DNA from: Chlorophyllum brunneum
Lineage: Eukaryota > Basidiomycota > Agaricomycetes > Agaricales > Agaricaceae
Direction: 5' to 3'
Length of the DNA: 64,000 nucleotides
Assembly: GCA_963576785.1 (NCBI GenBank)
Contig: OY756142.1
Coordinates: forward strand, 1,736,001 to 1,800,000
Position numbers and translations under genes: made by a program
Notes under the pieces: model-generated
Databases searched by the model: none
Told to the model about the DNA's origin: nothing
What the model saw: the letters and a program-made list of their open reading frames with translations, nothing else
Shown here: one piece after another, positions 10,138 through 21,115 of the stretch
Layout of the letters: the number at the start of each line of letters is the position of its first letter
How positions within the stretch are numbered: position 1 is the stretch's first letter

Positions 10138-12247
10138 TCAGTATTCCAGTGAGTTCTCTATGATCTTTGTCAAATGTTCCTTTCCGTCAAAACCAACAAC
10201 GTCGCCAATGCCGGGGGCCAAGTCCAACACACGCCTTTGTGGAACGGTGCCCTCAACGAGCCTGCCGACGTCACTTCGCGTATAGCTAAGAAACACAGGT
10301 TCCAATTAGTTTCCCTGTTTTGCAAAAATAGCAAGACTTACCCGACAGCCTTCAAACCACGCGGAACGTCGAGTCTATCTAGGAACCGTGCGATAGCCTC
10401 GTATAAGTGCATTCCGATATCAGAGTCAGGTATACGAGCGATAGAGGGATCTGAGGCGGCCGTGGAGTGGAATATAGCCAAAGCTTGGCGGTGACGATCA
10501 GGTGCCGAGGGAGCAGTGAACTGGAATACTAAACATCAGTATCAGCTTTCACCAGTCAGACAAATGTGTAGAGATGGAGGCTTGCCCGCTGGGCCAGTCA
10601 AAGCGACACTGGGGGAAGGGACGTGAGTACAAAGATACCTCAGGTAAAAAACCACTGACCTGATACCGTGCGGGATAAGCGGTGTACCCGCAACGTAACC
10701 TGGGTGTTTGTACTTGGGACCTTTTTTGTTCAGGCCGGAGATCTAGACACAGTCGGTGGGGGGGCGTCGCTCGAACAGGGATTGACGCACGGGATAGCTC
10801 ATGCCGTGGCACAAATGGACACCGGCGTTGCCGAAGCCAATACCAGCGAAGGAGGATGCCAAGCTAGTGGTTACTGTCGGGCCTGACGCAAAGTGCGAGA
10901 GAATCGGGTACGTACAGCATTTGCTTCCTGGCTTCATAATCGCTGCTACCGTTCTTATAAATACGGGGAAGGTACTTAACAGTGGCTTGCAATGCCCAGA
11001 GTGAGAAGATGTCAGCCACTGGGTTGCTTCCCTGGTACGCGGGACGCAGGATGGGATTGGCAGGTCGTGGGGTGCGTTCAGTGTAGCTGAAGGCTATTAA
11101 TCGAGGAGCCGCATATTGGTGAACCCGATACTCACGGAATTGCTGTGTAGCTCTCCATACTGTGGAATAGGACATCGAGGCCAGCACTGATTTGTACTTC
11201 GGTTGGACAGGATTCAGTGTTTTGAGTATCCTTTGGGTAAGTATGTGGGTTTTGATTGCCATTCAAGCAACCCAAGGGACAGACGGACTGACCACGATGC
11301 CAAGGACCGGTTTCAATGCGCGGTTCGCGATACCAGTCTTGAAAGAACGGGAAGTGATATCGAGAATTGCGGTTCCAGTTGTCTCAGAACCTGTTCCGGC
11401 GGTTGTGGGGATGGCAATCAGGGGGCGGAGCGCCTGGGCTACTGGTAGACCCTTGCCAATTGGTGCGTTGATGAAGTCCATCAAGTCTGCATCATGGTAG
11501 ACAGTGAATCTGGAGCAGAATGAACTGTTTGAAAGGTTTGGAACACAGGGTACACAACTTACAGGTTCGCTGCTTTGGCGGTATCAATAACACTTCCACC
11601 TCCGACGCTATCAAAGCTCAGGAAGGTGTGAGAATGTATTGCGCCCGACTCACGCTAGGAAGTGGCTGAAGTCGTGTTTGCGGGCCCAGGCAATTGCGTT
11701 TCGCCAGCTCTCCTCGGTTGGCTCCGCAACAACTTGGTCATAGACCTCAAATGGTAGATCGGTCTGTGCCTCCAAAGCGGCAATGGCCTATAACAATGAG
11801 AATTGAAGGATTTGAATTTTAAACCGAGATGTACCGCTTTCATGGGCTTGAGCTTAGCGACATTGGGATCTGTGAAGACACCAACCTGAAAACGGCGGAT
11901 CAATATGGGTAGGTTATGCCGGAGAAAGCTGACGGACCTTGCGGGCCTTCATGTTCTTGAGATCCATGCCCACCTCTGCCGTCACTCCGTCACCGAAGCG
12001 GAGGTTGGAGGCGGCAACCTGGGGGATAGATGCAGTGAGATGACTGGTAGAGTTGGAGGGTTGGGGGTGTTACCTCGAAGGCATATTCTTTCTCGACCCG
12101 TTCGACGGGGGTGGCGAGATTGCGGAGCTGGTTTATTGCCTGGATTTGGCCGCGAGGATGGACATGGGGGCGGCCACCATGGCAGGGGCAAGCAGAGTGC
12201 TGGGAGGCACTGATGAGGCGGAGGATGGTGTTTCTGGGTGCGGGCAT
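10138..12247 (-). CDS. Hydroxyacid-oxoacid transhydrogenase, mitochondrial (ADHFE1-like, iron-dependent ADH)
   Basis: Group III iron-dependent alcohol dehydrogenase of the ADHFE1/HOT type, which in animals couples 4-hydroxybutyrate oxidation to 2-oxoglutarate reduction in mitochondria. The N-terminus from ATG 12247 is basic and Ser-rich (MPAPRNTILRLISASQHSA), like a mitochondrial presequence. Motifs include FGDGVTAEVGMDLKNMKARK, HFLAVGGGSVIDTAKAAN (nucleotide binding), RPLIAIPTTAGTGSETTGTA, ISAGLDVLFHSMESYTA and GFGNAGVHLCHGMSYPV. The Asp/His residues in the last two are the expected metal ligands. The C-terminal helical part (HLYEAIARFLDRLDVPRGLK, then TRSDVGRLVEGTVPQRRVLD) ends IIENSLEY at the stop 10138-10140. 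The gene is split by many short introns. Substrate is inferred from the subfamily. Confidence 0.9.
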
Positions 12248-12297
12248 GGTGTGTGAGTGCAGACAAGTGCTGGTGTGAATGAGTTGGCCGAGTCTTT

Positions 12298-12426
12298 CTC
12301 CGTCCACTACTCCTTCATTCTCCGTCCACTACTCCTTCATCCTCTGTCCACTACTCCTTCCCCACCCTCCTTCATTCTCCGTCCACTACTCCTTCATCCT
12401 CCGTCCACCACTCCTTCCCCACCCTC
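12298..12426. repeat. Pyrimidine-rich minisatellite, 22-bp unit
   Basis: Five head-to-tail copies of a unit reading CTCCGTCCACTACTCCTTCA plus two bases, starting at 12298, 12320, 12342, 12377 and 12399. Copies 3 and 5 carry an insertion of the type CCCCACCCTC. The array ends just before ATG 12439 of the aspartic protease, so it lies in its core promoter or 5' UTR, and it is within 60 bases of the start of the divergent mitochondrial gene. Confidence 0.9.
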
Positions 12427-12438
12427 TCCCTCCGCCAC

Positions 12439-14625
12439 ATGAATCTCTCTCTCCCACTCTCCCTTCTCTTTGCAGCTCTCGCCTCCGCCCACAGGTTTCC
12501 CCTCAAGCGCGTCAAACAGCACTCACACCACTACCCACGTTCCCCAGCCGGCCAAATCACCACTTCAAACCCGGGGACAGATTTCAGCCTTAGGTGTGCT
12601 GCGGCGTAGCGCCCTGTCCACCGTGCACTGACCCTTCAACCAGTACCATCCATGACCTGATTTATCTCGTCAACGTACGCACCCGCCGTCTTCCCCGACC
12701 TTTAAACTCAACCTTTATTTCCCATCTAGATTACTGTTGGTGCCCAAGGTCTGTTACACCGGTCCCTGCGTTTCTCTTGTCCGTTTATCCTCCGTAGACT
12801 ATTCTGTGCAGCTCGACACCGGATCTTCAGACCTCTGGATAAAAGGAAGCACCCATCCGCTACCTGGCGCAACTTCAACTGTGAGTTTTGTCCCCAGAGG
12901 CCTTGCTCCAGCCCCCTAATTCTTGCGTTCAGGGCACCATTTACAACATTACCGTGAGTAGTTCAACTCCTGGGCCCAGCGACGTATCTTCTATCTTGTC
13001 ATAGTATGTTCTGGGCTGGGCCTCTGGACCCCTCTCTTATGCCCCTGTGGAGTTTATTGGGTGAGTTGATCTCAACCCTTTCTGTAAACCTCCACCAACA
13101 CTGTCTTTCAGGCTTAAGGTTCCCAAACAAGCTTTCATTGACGTCAATTCTGCCAACAACCCAGTACTTGGATATGGGCTTAGTGGAATCGTCGGCCTCG
13201 GTTTCACCGCCCTCTCGAGTATTGACTATGAGGTCAACCAAACTTCCTCCGACACTGGCCGTAGTCTCCTACACAACATGTTCGCTGTCAACCCCTCCGA
13301 GCCCAATTTTCTCGCTTTTTCACTTCTCCGCAGCACCCTGGACGGTGATGAGGTGGACGGCAGTTTTTCAATAGGTGCGGCTTCCATACCTCTTGGATCA
13401 AATCAACCCGTCCCACTTACTGATCCTGTTTCAACATCTAGGCGAGTATGAACCTGAATATGCCGCCATTGCCAATACCTCTCGAATTCCCACTTGGCCT
13501 GTTCACTCGCCTAAACGCTGGACCGTCCTGTTAGACTCTGTAATCGTGGGAGACAATATAATAGTCCCTGGCACCCAGGTTGTCCGCGCCCCGAGCAACA
13601 AAGCCGTCGTATTGATGGACAGCGGTGCATCCTATACGTGAGTAAATTGATCGACGCCCTTGTTCAATTTTTGGCTCAGCTTGTACAGCTATGCTCCGAA
13701 ATCAGTCGTAGACGCAATTTATGGAAATATTACAGGTGCTCTGTTTGATGATAAGAGCAACCAATGGATTGTTCCGTGCAATTATGAGGTTGATATGGCC
13801 TTTCAGATTGGGTGCGTACAACAACGACCCTGAATTTAGAAACCAGCTTACATCTATCGATAGCGGACAGGTCTTCCCATTGCATCCTCTCGACGTGACA
13901 CCCGCAACAGCCGGTGATAACTCGACGTGCGTGGGTTCCTTCATCCCATCCCAGCTTCCTCCCCAAAGTCAATAGTGAGCCTCTAATGAGCTGTATCTTT
14001 ACGTCCTCACACCGATTACTTTTAAAGTGACTGGCTCGTCGGCGACAACTTCCTCCGTTCCGTTTACGCTGTCTACGACTTCGGTGACTACGATGATAAT
14101 CATGTCATGGGCGATCCATACATGCGCTTCCTTTCGCTCATCAATCCAGACGAAGCTTCCGCCGAATTTCACAAAGTCAGAGGTGGCATCGCCAAGCAAA
14201 ACATCACCTACAAAGGTCTCAATGGAACAGCCAATGCACCCTCGTTCTTCATCTCAGATGATATCTCCGAGTCCCTGGAAATGATAGGAAGGTTCATCCC
14301 AGCCATGTTGGGCGTGGTTGCCCTTAATGCTCTAATTCTTCTCGTGGCAGTGATCGGTGGACTGGTGTGCTGGATGAAGAAGAGACGGCTGAGGAGGCAT
14401 GAACGCGTCCGGGGTGGGAGGGGTGGTAGGGGCGGAATGAGCCCAATGCCCTTGAACCCCATCCCAAGCTATGTTGCTGGCGAACAGCCGTCGCCATCGA
14501 CGCCTGTCACTTATCAGCCTGTGTCAATGGCGCTCACGGAAGATACTTTCGTGCCGCCTGCTCCTGCGTTCCATAAGTTTGATGGTGGGATCCAGCCAGG
14601 TGATCGGCCAAAATCGATTGCGTGA
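12439..14625 (+). CDS. Membrane-anchored aspartic protease (pepsin family A1)
   Basis: Secretory-pathway aspartic peptidase. ATG 12439 opens a signal peptide (MNLSLPLSLLFAALASA) and a basic propeptide. The first catalytic motif is LDTGSSDLWIKG and the second MDSGASYTY. Between them are pepsin-fold pieces such as GYGLSGIVGLGFTALSSIDY and RWTVLLDSVIVGDNIIVPG. DWLVGDNFLRSVYAVYDFGD precedes the end of the catalytic domain. After it a transmembrane helix (MLGVVALNALILLVAVIGGL) is followed by a WMKKRRLRRHERVRGGR stop-transfer and a Pro-rich cytosolic tail of about 80 residues. At least seven introns of 45-70 nt interrupt it. The single C-terminal TM plus long tail differs from GPI-anchored yapsins. 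Substrate unknown. Confidence 0.9.
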
Positions 14626-15115
14626 GGGTATTTTAACGTTTCTTTTCTTCGTGGACGTTCTTGTTTCCTCGGTCCTATGTTCTTTCCTTTGATCTCTGAG
14701 TGAACCTTATTCTCTTTTCTTTCCGCCGTGTTTGTTTTTCCTTCTGTTGACACGCTTGCGTTGTACATTGTCCAAGCTTTTTTTATTACTCCCGCTCGAT
14801 CTTTATTTACTTGTCACTTCTTGTGGATCTCGCCATGTCCCGATAGTCTCCAGTCCGCATTACCCCGACCTCTTCGAGTATTCACGCCTCCCCACCACGC
14901 CTGCCACCTTGTACCCCGGCGGTTTGTGCCTCTATATCGACATAGGACATTTATTCTCTTCATGATTACTGTCGTCACGCCGTGCTGTCGCTACCGGGAA
15001 AATATACCGTAATTCAGTTCTTAATCGCTTGGTCGATCTTTATTAATGAATTAACATAAGCTACACGATTAAGATTTAGTGAATGGGGGTCGGTGGTTAA
15101 GGTCAGATGGATGCA
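14626..15115. other. Convergent 3' intergenic region
   Basis: About 490 bases between the stops of the protease (+) and PPR gene (-). The first 200 bases are rich in T and TTC runs. I see nothing in it beyond likely 3' UTRs and polyadenylation regions. Confidence 0.5.
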
Positions 15116-17109
15116 TCAAGTCTCTCCAAATTTTGATGAGGGTGGCACACGAAGCGCCTTTTGCACAGTGGGAATCAATGCTTCCTCTCCACTCTCCCTC
15201 AACTCCAATTTTGCCCTCTCCGTCAAGACCTTCCACCTTTCTTGTTGTTCCGGGAATTTGAAGTCCATGGTTGCAGCAAGTACGTACTCCGCCATCTCGA
15301 CGACACCGTGCGCAAGTTTGGCGGCGAAGAACCCTCTATTTTTCAGAACCTTGCGACTCTCATCCGTCACTTCACTCGTCCCAGTCAAAAGAGTCTCCAA
15401 ACCCAAATGATCTATGATCCTCAAACACTGTCGCATATGCGCACGATGTCCTGTTGCATATGCTGTACGCACAAGGCTCGACATGGTCTCTGCTGTGGGA
15501 ATGATGTTTCTGCCTTTTGCCCGTTGATCGAAGCGGGGTGTAATAGCTATAGAACCGTCCATGAAGTCGTGGGAGTGATAGCCTGTCATTAAATCGAATG
15601 TGCGGGTGGCGGAATTCCAGTCGGCTGAGTGCCAGCAAGTGAAAAGGACGATATTGTATGTGGATGCTTGTGGTCTGATCTTGCCGCCATTCGGACCTGT
15701 GAGTTCTTGTCGGAGCATCCATTCGAGGGCCTGTAGGGACTGGTATCCCGATGCTGGTACATTTAACGCTTGGTGTGCCCGGAGAACCTCCTCTAGGTGT
15801 AATATATCTAGCAGCTCTACGCCACCAATATCCGATGGACGTCGTTTGACTTGGTTGAAAAAGTCGATACAAAGATCGTAGTTATGGCTCGCGTTGCATA
15901 AACGGAAAATCGTATAGAGCGACTGTGGAGAAAGAGGAAGTGTGCCGGTTATGCGCGAGGTTCCGGGTGGACATAAACCGTAGAAGTCCCGAGCAATTTG
16001 GAAGGCGAGGTCGTGATCCGAGGTTTGGCCTCGCGTGAGGGCGGATATGGCAGACGTGGCCAAGTGAGAGTCGATGACGAAATGCTGTGACCGCTTAGAA
16101 GCTTTTACAGCCTGGGACCATAAGAGTCTCGCATCGGCCTGTCGGAATGAGGGTGATTCGATGTCTGGATGAGAAGCGAGTGCTTGGAACATGGATGTGA
16201 AGATGAGGTGGTTGGGGGCAAGGGGACCCTCGGATTCGAGGGAGTGGAAAATATCGAGGATGTCATTGTAGCATCTGGCGTCGCCAAGGATTTTGATATA
16301 AGATGCGAGAGGGTCGACGGAAAGCTCTGGATTGGTTGGGTCAAAGCGTTTGATGGACCCGATGTGTCGGGTAAATGCGTCGTAGAGTGAGCGAGCGTTT
16401 TTAAGTTGCTGGGTGTGCCGTGAAAAATTTTCGATACGTGCCAGGCCATTGAACATTGTTGAAAATGTTCGAGTGGTAGGACTGTGGCCACGTCTTTTCA
16501 TCTGCAGAAAGGTACGTGAATATTCTGGGCTGACGAAAGATATGGGCGTACGTCGACATAGAGGTAGTACCCAAGCTTGTACCGCTTCGCCTTCATAGCC
16601 TCCCAGATCAGAGTATTCCAAACGGGTGTGTTCTGCGAGTCTAGAGGCGAGTTCTTGAGTAACGACACGGCGTCATCCAGCTTGCCTCGGTCACAGAGTT
16701 TTCTGAGTCGCTGGGACAGGACATGGGGTTCAAGCAACTTCAAGCCTTCCTTGTTCGCAGCACTTTCGGCCTCTGGGGTCAGGTGTTTGGAGCGAAACTT
16801 GGGGGGATCCGTCGCTGAGGGAGGCGAGACGACATCGTGTTCCTTGGCCTTGGCTTGTGGCAAATTCTGGCGCCGAAGCCAGCGAGGGAGCTGGGGAGGC
16901 TCTGGAGGGCGGAGCTGTGGGGGTTGTCTGTGTCTGTGTGCAAAGGTGGAGGCGAGAGCGAAGGAAGGTGGGGGTGAGCAAATGGCGCGGTGGGAGTGGC
17001 GGAGCATGTGGATGGAAGAGACCAAGGCGGAGTCACGTGCGATGGAGATTCCTCCGGCAAAAAGCCAGCGAGCCATCCGAGCTTTAACCAGCCAGCCATA
17101 AGTACCCAT
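15116..17109 (-). CDS. Pentatricopeptide-repeat (PPR) protein, probably mitochondrial
   Basis: Two large exons joined at YKLGYYLYVD|MKRRGHSPTTRTFST by an intron (donor GTACGCC, acceptor TTTCTGCAG near 16502), giving roughly 650 residues. The joined segment reads as a classic PPR unit (WNTLIWEAMKAKRYKLGYYL). More helical repeats follow: PLASYIKILGDARCYNDILD, HLIFTSMFQALASHPDIES, ASTYNIVLFTCWHSADWNSA and ETMSSLVRTAYATGHRAHMR. The N-terminus is Arg/Ser-rich with few acids (MARWLFAGGISIARDSALVS), consistent with mitochondrial import, so a role in organellar RNA processing or translation is inferred. ATG 17109 is the first in frame; ATG 17076 (MARWLF) also fits. It lies head to head with the gene starting at 17139. 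Confidence 0.85.
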
Positions 17110-17138
17110 GCCTCTGTTTCTCCGCCCCGTCCATCGTC

Positions 17139-17824
17139 ATGGGCCCCCTCCCCTCTCTTCTCCTCCTGTTCTCGTGCCTCGCTGCCGTCGCTGCCATCCC
17201 CACCTTTGAGCACTTCATTAGCTGGGACTCGGACCTTGGCTCCCTCGTCCCGGGTGCATCTTACGTCCAGGCCATCGGCAGGCAAGATGCACGCGAACAC
17301 TCCATAAGGTATCTCAATGTTCACCAGGAAGGTAATTAGCCCTCATCCTCCCAACGACCCGTCAACTCACATCTCCCCCAGGGTTTCCCGGAAACCTCAC
17401 CATCAGGGAGGAACATCACCGTCCAGAGTGGTTCTACATCCGTCAGAACCAACTCTATCAGGTCATCAACTCAACCGCTATCTATCCCGTTAATGTCAAA
17501 AATGTCACCGGCACCCAAGACGTTCCTCTCCAGCTTATCAGCTCGAAGAAACGCGAGGGCAATCGCTATGGTACTTGGAGGTGGCAGGGTTCTCTACTCT
17601 TCTACGAGGAGGGCAAGCTAAGCAACGGCGGTCTGTATTATGAATGTGCGCCCAAGGGTCGTCTTCCAGGGGTCTTCACATTCCTCAAAGGGTCAGTCGC
17701 TTCACTAAGTATACCCTTGCCACTCTCATTCTGGAGTGTCAGTGTTAAACCACCCACGGATTGTTCTCCGGTAACCCTTCATGGGTTCAGCAAACTCTTT
17801 TTAAAAGAACAGGAAACTACATAA
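17139..17824 (+). CDS. Small secreted protein of unknown function
   Basis: ATG 17139 begins a strong signal peptide (MGPLPSLLLLFSCLAAVAA). Exon 1 (17139-17331) splices to 17382, giving NVHQEGFPGNLTIREEHHR and then YQVINSTAIYPVNVKNVTG, with three or more N-glycosylation sequons. A second intron (17692-17742, GTCAGT...TCAG) is exactly 51 nt and the reading frame is open through it. Splicing gives about 194 residues and retention adds 17. The mature protein has Cys in YYECAPKGR and TDCSPV and no membrane segment. I recognise no family. Only 29 bases separate its ATG from that of the divergent PPR gene. Confidence 0.7.
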
Positions 17825-17971
17825 GACCAATGAAAAGCTCCTTCACATCAGCTTCATTGTATTATACCCTTACTGCAATGTATCAATATCGTTATCTCAT
17901 AAATAATATTCATCGCTCAGCTTGAGGCTGCAGCAGTGACAACAAAAGCGTCAATCGATTGGTCTACACTC

Positions 17972-19764
17972 CTACGCCATCTTTCGTTTTTTGTGAATCG
18001 CAAGGTCGATCCGCCTCACAACAAAGGCGAAGAGGAACAGCCCAAAGAAAACAGTAGATACAATCACCGGTTTTCTGAAATGCTCCTTGGCGGAGAGTTT
18101 ATAGATAACCTGCGGTGACGATAAGCGACCGAGGATCTGGTCTCAGGTAATAGCTGCAACTTACGTAGATATTCTGCGCATGCTTAATGGTGAGATCTTT
18201 GTACTCGAACATAATGGCAGGGCGGCCAACAGTATCCAAGTAGGTCGTATGCTTGTCAAGCCACATCGCACGAGCAGGATACGGGGTAACGACTTCAATA
18301 TCGCTGTGCAAGACAACACCATTAGTCAGTCTTCTTAATCGGGGGAAAATACACTCACCTAGCACCCTCCGGTAAAACAATCTTGACTTCCAGCTCATCC
18401 ACGACGGCACCAGGAATACCGGTCATGATTGGGACCTCAACGTGATACTCCCCAGTGGATTTATTATAACCAGCAACGCTAGCCAAGTCCGCATCCCAAC
18501 CCAAAGTGAATGTATAATTCCAGCCACCCAACAGGGGATACCTCGGCTTCATCTCCAGAACACTTGGCTTTCTGACCGTTGCACCTTTTGGGATCGCGGG
18601 AGCGATGTTGAGGAGGGAGGTAGAGACATTGCCAATTAGATCATAGTAGTAAACATTGTTGATGCCTGGTGGAAGGTCTACTCGGAGGGAATGCAAAATA
18701 TGAGGTGTTTTGGTGCCAAAGTAGGCTTGCTGCTGATACTCAAAGCGGGAGAAGTGGCCTTTCAGTCTGTGGAGAGATCAAGTTAACACCTTCCCGTGCC
18801 CAAAACGGGAAAACCATGGACGAACTTGGGGCCGGCGTTGTACAGAACAATATTGTCCTCGGTATTGATATTCGATCCCCAGTGGCTAAGCTCCACGGCG
18901 CGTTTATAGCTCGTCACTTCGAGAACAGGTTGTTCGTGATAATAACGGACGGTCACAGGTTGTTGATGAGCCTTGAGGAAATCGTTGTTGGCCGAAACGG
19001 GGATACCGTTGAAAGGGCCATAGGTTACGGTAGCGCCAGACTTTGATGCTATATTATCAGTAGCAAAGGAGTCGGCATCTGCGGGTGTGGTATAGGAAAT
19101 GATACGGGGGACCAAAGTCCTATTTCCATGAGTTCATTTGTCATATGCAGATCGATACAAACGTACTTGATTTTGGTACGTTGAACGAGAGTGGGGTATG
19201 GACTGATGACATAGAGGGCAGTGGTGTATTTCAACGCCTGCTCATCCTTCTGACTTGCATATTCTGGCCACGGCTCTGTCATGTGTGTTTGGATGGTCTC
19301 CAGCACGAGATTCAACGTCGCATTCGCTGCCAATTTCTTGGGCAGCAGAACGTCCACCTCCGTAAATTTACTGCCAACGACACAAGTGAAGACACCAGTG
19401 TCAGAGACCGTTATGCGCATACAATGCGGTGTAATGGCCGGACTTACGCATTGGCATAGAACGGCTTTTCCCTAACCTCTAGTGGCTCCTTCTGCCCCTT
19501 CACCTTAACCTCCAGAAAGCTTGAGACGTCTCTCTCTCTCCTAGGGAACGAGACTGTATACACGTCCTGCCCGTTCGCCAGACTCCTAATTGCATAGGTC
19601 GTCGTGACGTGGATAATCGACCCGCCCAACTCTGCTGTGCGTACAATCGCAGTGTTCTCAAATGCTGTGCCCGCTTCCGCTGCAGTACATGATGTTGTAG
19701 CAATGGAGACGAGAGTGAGGAGGAGGATATGAGGGAGTGAACGCCAACGTGGTGGCATTGTCAT
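17972..19764 (-). CDS. OST1: Oligosaccharyltransferase subunit Ost1 / ribophorin I
   Basis: Subunit of the ER complex that transfers the glycan to Asn in N-glycosylation. ATG 19764 gives MTMPPRWRSLPHILLLTLVS, a signal peptide. Typical pieces are FENTAIVRTAELGGSIIHVT, SKFTEVDVLLPKKLAANATL, PVTVRYYHEQPVLEVTSYKR with AVELSHWGSNINTEDNIVL, RFEYQQQAYFGTKTPHILHS with LRVDLPPGINNVYYYDLIGN, and PRYPLLGGWNYTFTLGWDAD. The last exon (acceptor CCGCAG near 18114) encodes VIYKLSAKEHFRKPVIV and a single TM helix (FFGLFLFAFVV). It ends in the short basic cytosolic tail IHKKRKMA. Length and order match ribophorin I. Its promoter holds the palindrome CACGTCGACGTG at 19805-19816. Confidence 0.95.
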
Positions 19765-19804
19765 AGAGCCAAAAGTGTAGAGTTGTGGTTGTGGGTGTGG
19801 TGGT

Positions 19805-19816
19805 CACGTCGACGTG
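19805..19816. promoter_or_regulatory. Palindrome CACGTCGACGTG in the OST1 promoter
   Basis: A perfect 12-bp inverted repeat 41 bases upstream of the OST1 start codon. Its right half continues as GACGTGTC, the same octamer found upstream of the ER Hsp90 gene at 38181. bZIP factors of the Hac1/XBP1 type bind ACGTG-core sites, so a role in the unfolded protein response is possible but inferred. Confidence 0.35.
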
Positions 19817-19944
19817 TCCAATCTCACAGCCACTATTTTTAGACGGCCGTATGTTCACGCGTACCTTCGAGGCCCCACCTCGCCAGCCATGCATGCCAGT
19901 AGCACCAACCACATTTATTTAGAATTATATATATATCTAGGGAA

Positions 19945-20925
19945 TTACCAAGTCCACGTAGGAGCAGGATTCCGCAGAGGAACGTCCTCGCGTGTTACGC
20001 CGGCCGAAACGATCCGTCTCAGGATCTTTTGTCTCCGCTCAGCCTTTTTCTCTTCCGTGGTCTTGCCTTCCCGCAGCACGACGGTCATCTTAGAATTTGG
20101 ATGCTGTCGGACACCGTAGTGGTTCCTTCCACGCGGCTCAATTTGACGTGGGCCACGAGGACCTTTAGTTACCCAAGCCTCAGCTGGAGATCCGGTTTAG
20201 TCCAACTGGGAAGGGAGCCGAGTGCAGAATGAACAGACTTACAGACTATGAGTTTTGAACGATCGAGATGTTTATAGCGCGAGGCGTGGTCCTTGGCAGT
20301 CGCTAACATATTCATAATCCTCGTACTTGCGCGCTTCTCGCTGAACTGCATCTGCAGAATCGCCCAATCAACAGGCTTTCTAGAGATCTGGTTTGCAAGC
20401 ATGTTCAGTTTCCTATGCGAAATCTTGAAATTTGCCGTCGAATATTTATGCTACAATGATAGCACCATTCAACAACTGACGTGCCATCCGAACGCAAAAA
20501 CGTACCTCCTTCGGCCGAACCTTTTTCGCACCTTTCATGCTCACTCGCATAGCATTCTCGCTGGCAGTCTTACTCGCAGCAATAGGCTGAACATTGAACA
20601 CGCTTTGAGTTCCTTGTTCTGCTGCTTGCTTCTTCGCAATTTCGATCTCCTCCTTCGTTTGTTTCTCCTTGATCTGTGGAGACACCTTCTCTCGCACCCA
20701 ACCTAGAGGATTGAAGCCGCTGGCGCTAAAGTTCCAGACCATGTCATTGGTCCAATGCCCATGGAAGGTCGAGACAACATACTAGGACCGACTTTGCCAT
20801 GGAATCCATGATGACCCCGGTTGCGAATTGAGAGTCGTCGAACGCCCCAAAGCCCCTGTACAACATATCAACATAGTATTTAATGACTTCAAGTACAACG
20901 CACCGTTCCGCAAACAAGTCTGCAT
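19945..20925 (-). CDS. Mitochondrial ribosomal protein L22 (uL22m)
   Basis: Large-subunit protein of the mitoribosome. The core reads ISHRKLNMLANQISRKPVDW with AILQMQFSEKRASTRIMNML, then VSEAWVTKGPRGPRQIEPRG with RNHYGVRQHPNSKMTVVLRE, ending NPAPTWTW. The 5' end needs two small exons. A 22-nt coding exon at 20925-20904 (MQTCLRN plus one base) joins 20855-20783 and then 20725. This gives MQTCLRNGALGRSTTLNSQP and then a segment ending QSRSYASGFNPLGW. That segment is an Arg/Ser-rich mitochondrial presequence with a plausible cleavage site at RSY|A. The apparent start MVWNF at 20742 falls inside the second intron (20726-20782) and is rejected. Introns 48 and 57 nt, both GT-AG. Confidence 0.9.
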
Positions 20926-21115
20926 GGTCCGAATCACGACGTCTACAAACTTGAGTTGGCCGTCACGTCCGAATTCAATGTCACGGCTTCCGCGATGTCA
21001 CATTCACCTTCCAAGTCCGTCAGAACTTGCCTCATCCCACCTCTCTTCACCTCGTCTGCTGGCAGCCTAATCGACAATTCCGAAAATCAAACAATACAGG
21101 CAGTGAGCAGGAACC
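20926..21115. promoter_or_regulatory. Divergent promoter between mitochondrial L22 and YOS1
   Basis: 190 bases separate the two start codons, so both leaders and promoters must share it. It contains CACGTC at 20964-20969 (GACGTG on the other strand). No coding frame in it is convincing. Confidence 0.5.

Noticed and set aside
12257..12593. Plus-strand ORFs rich in Ser/Pro/Leu before the protease
   Set aside because: They are translations of the pyrimidine minisatellite in other frames; the protease frame with signal peptide starts at 12439.
20446..20742. Start codon MVWNFSASGF for mitochondrial L22
   Set aside because: The ATG lies within a GT-AG intron (20726-20782); upstream exons give a proper mitochondrial presequence in frame.
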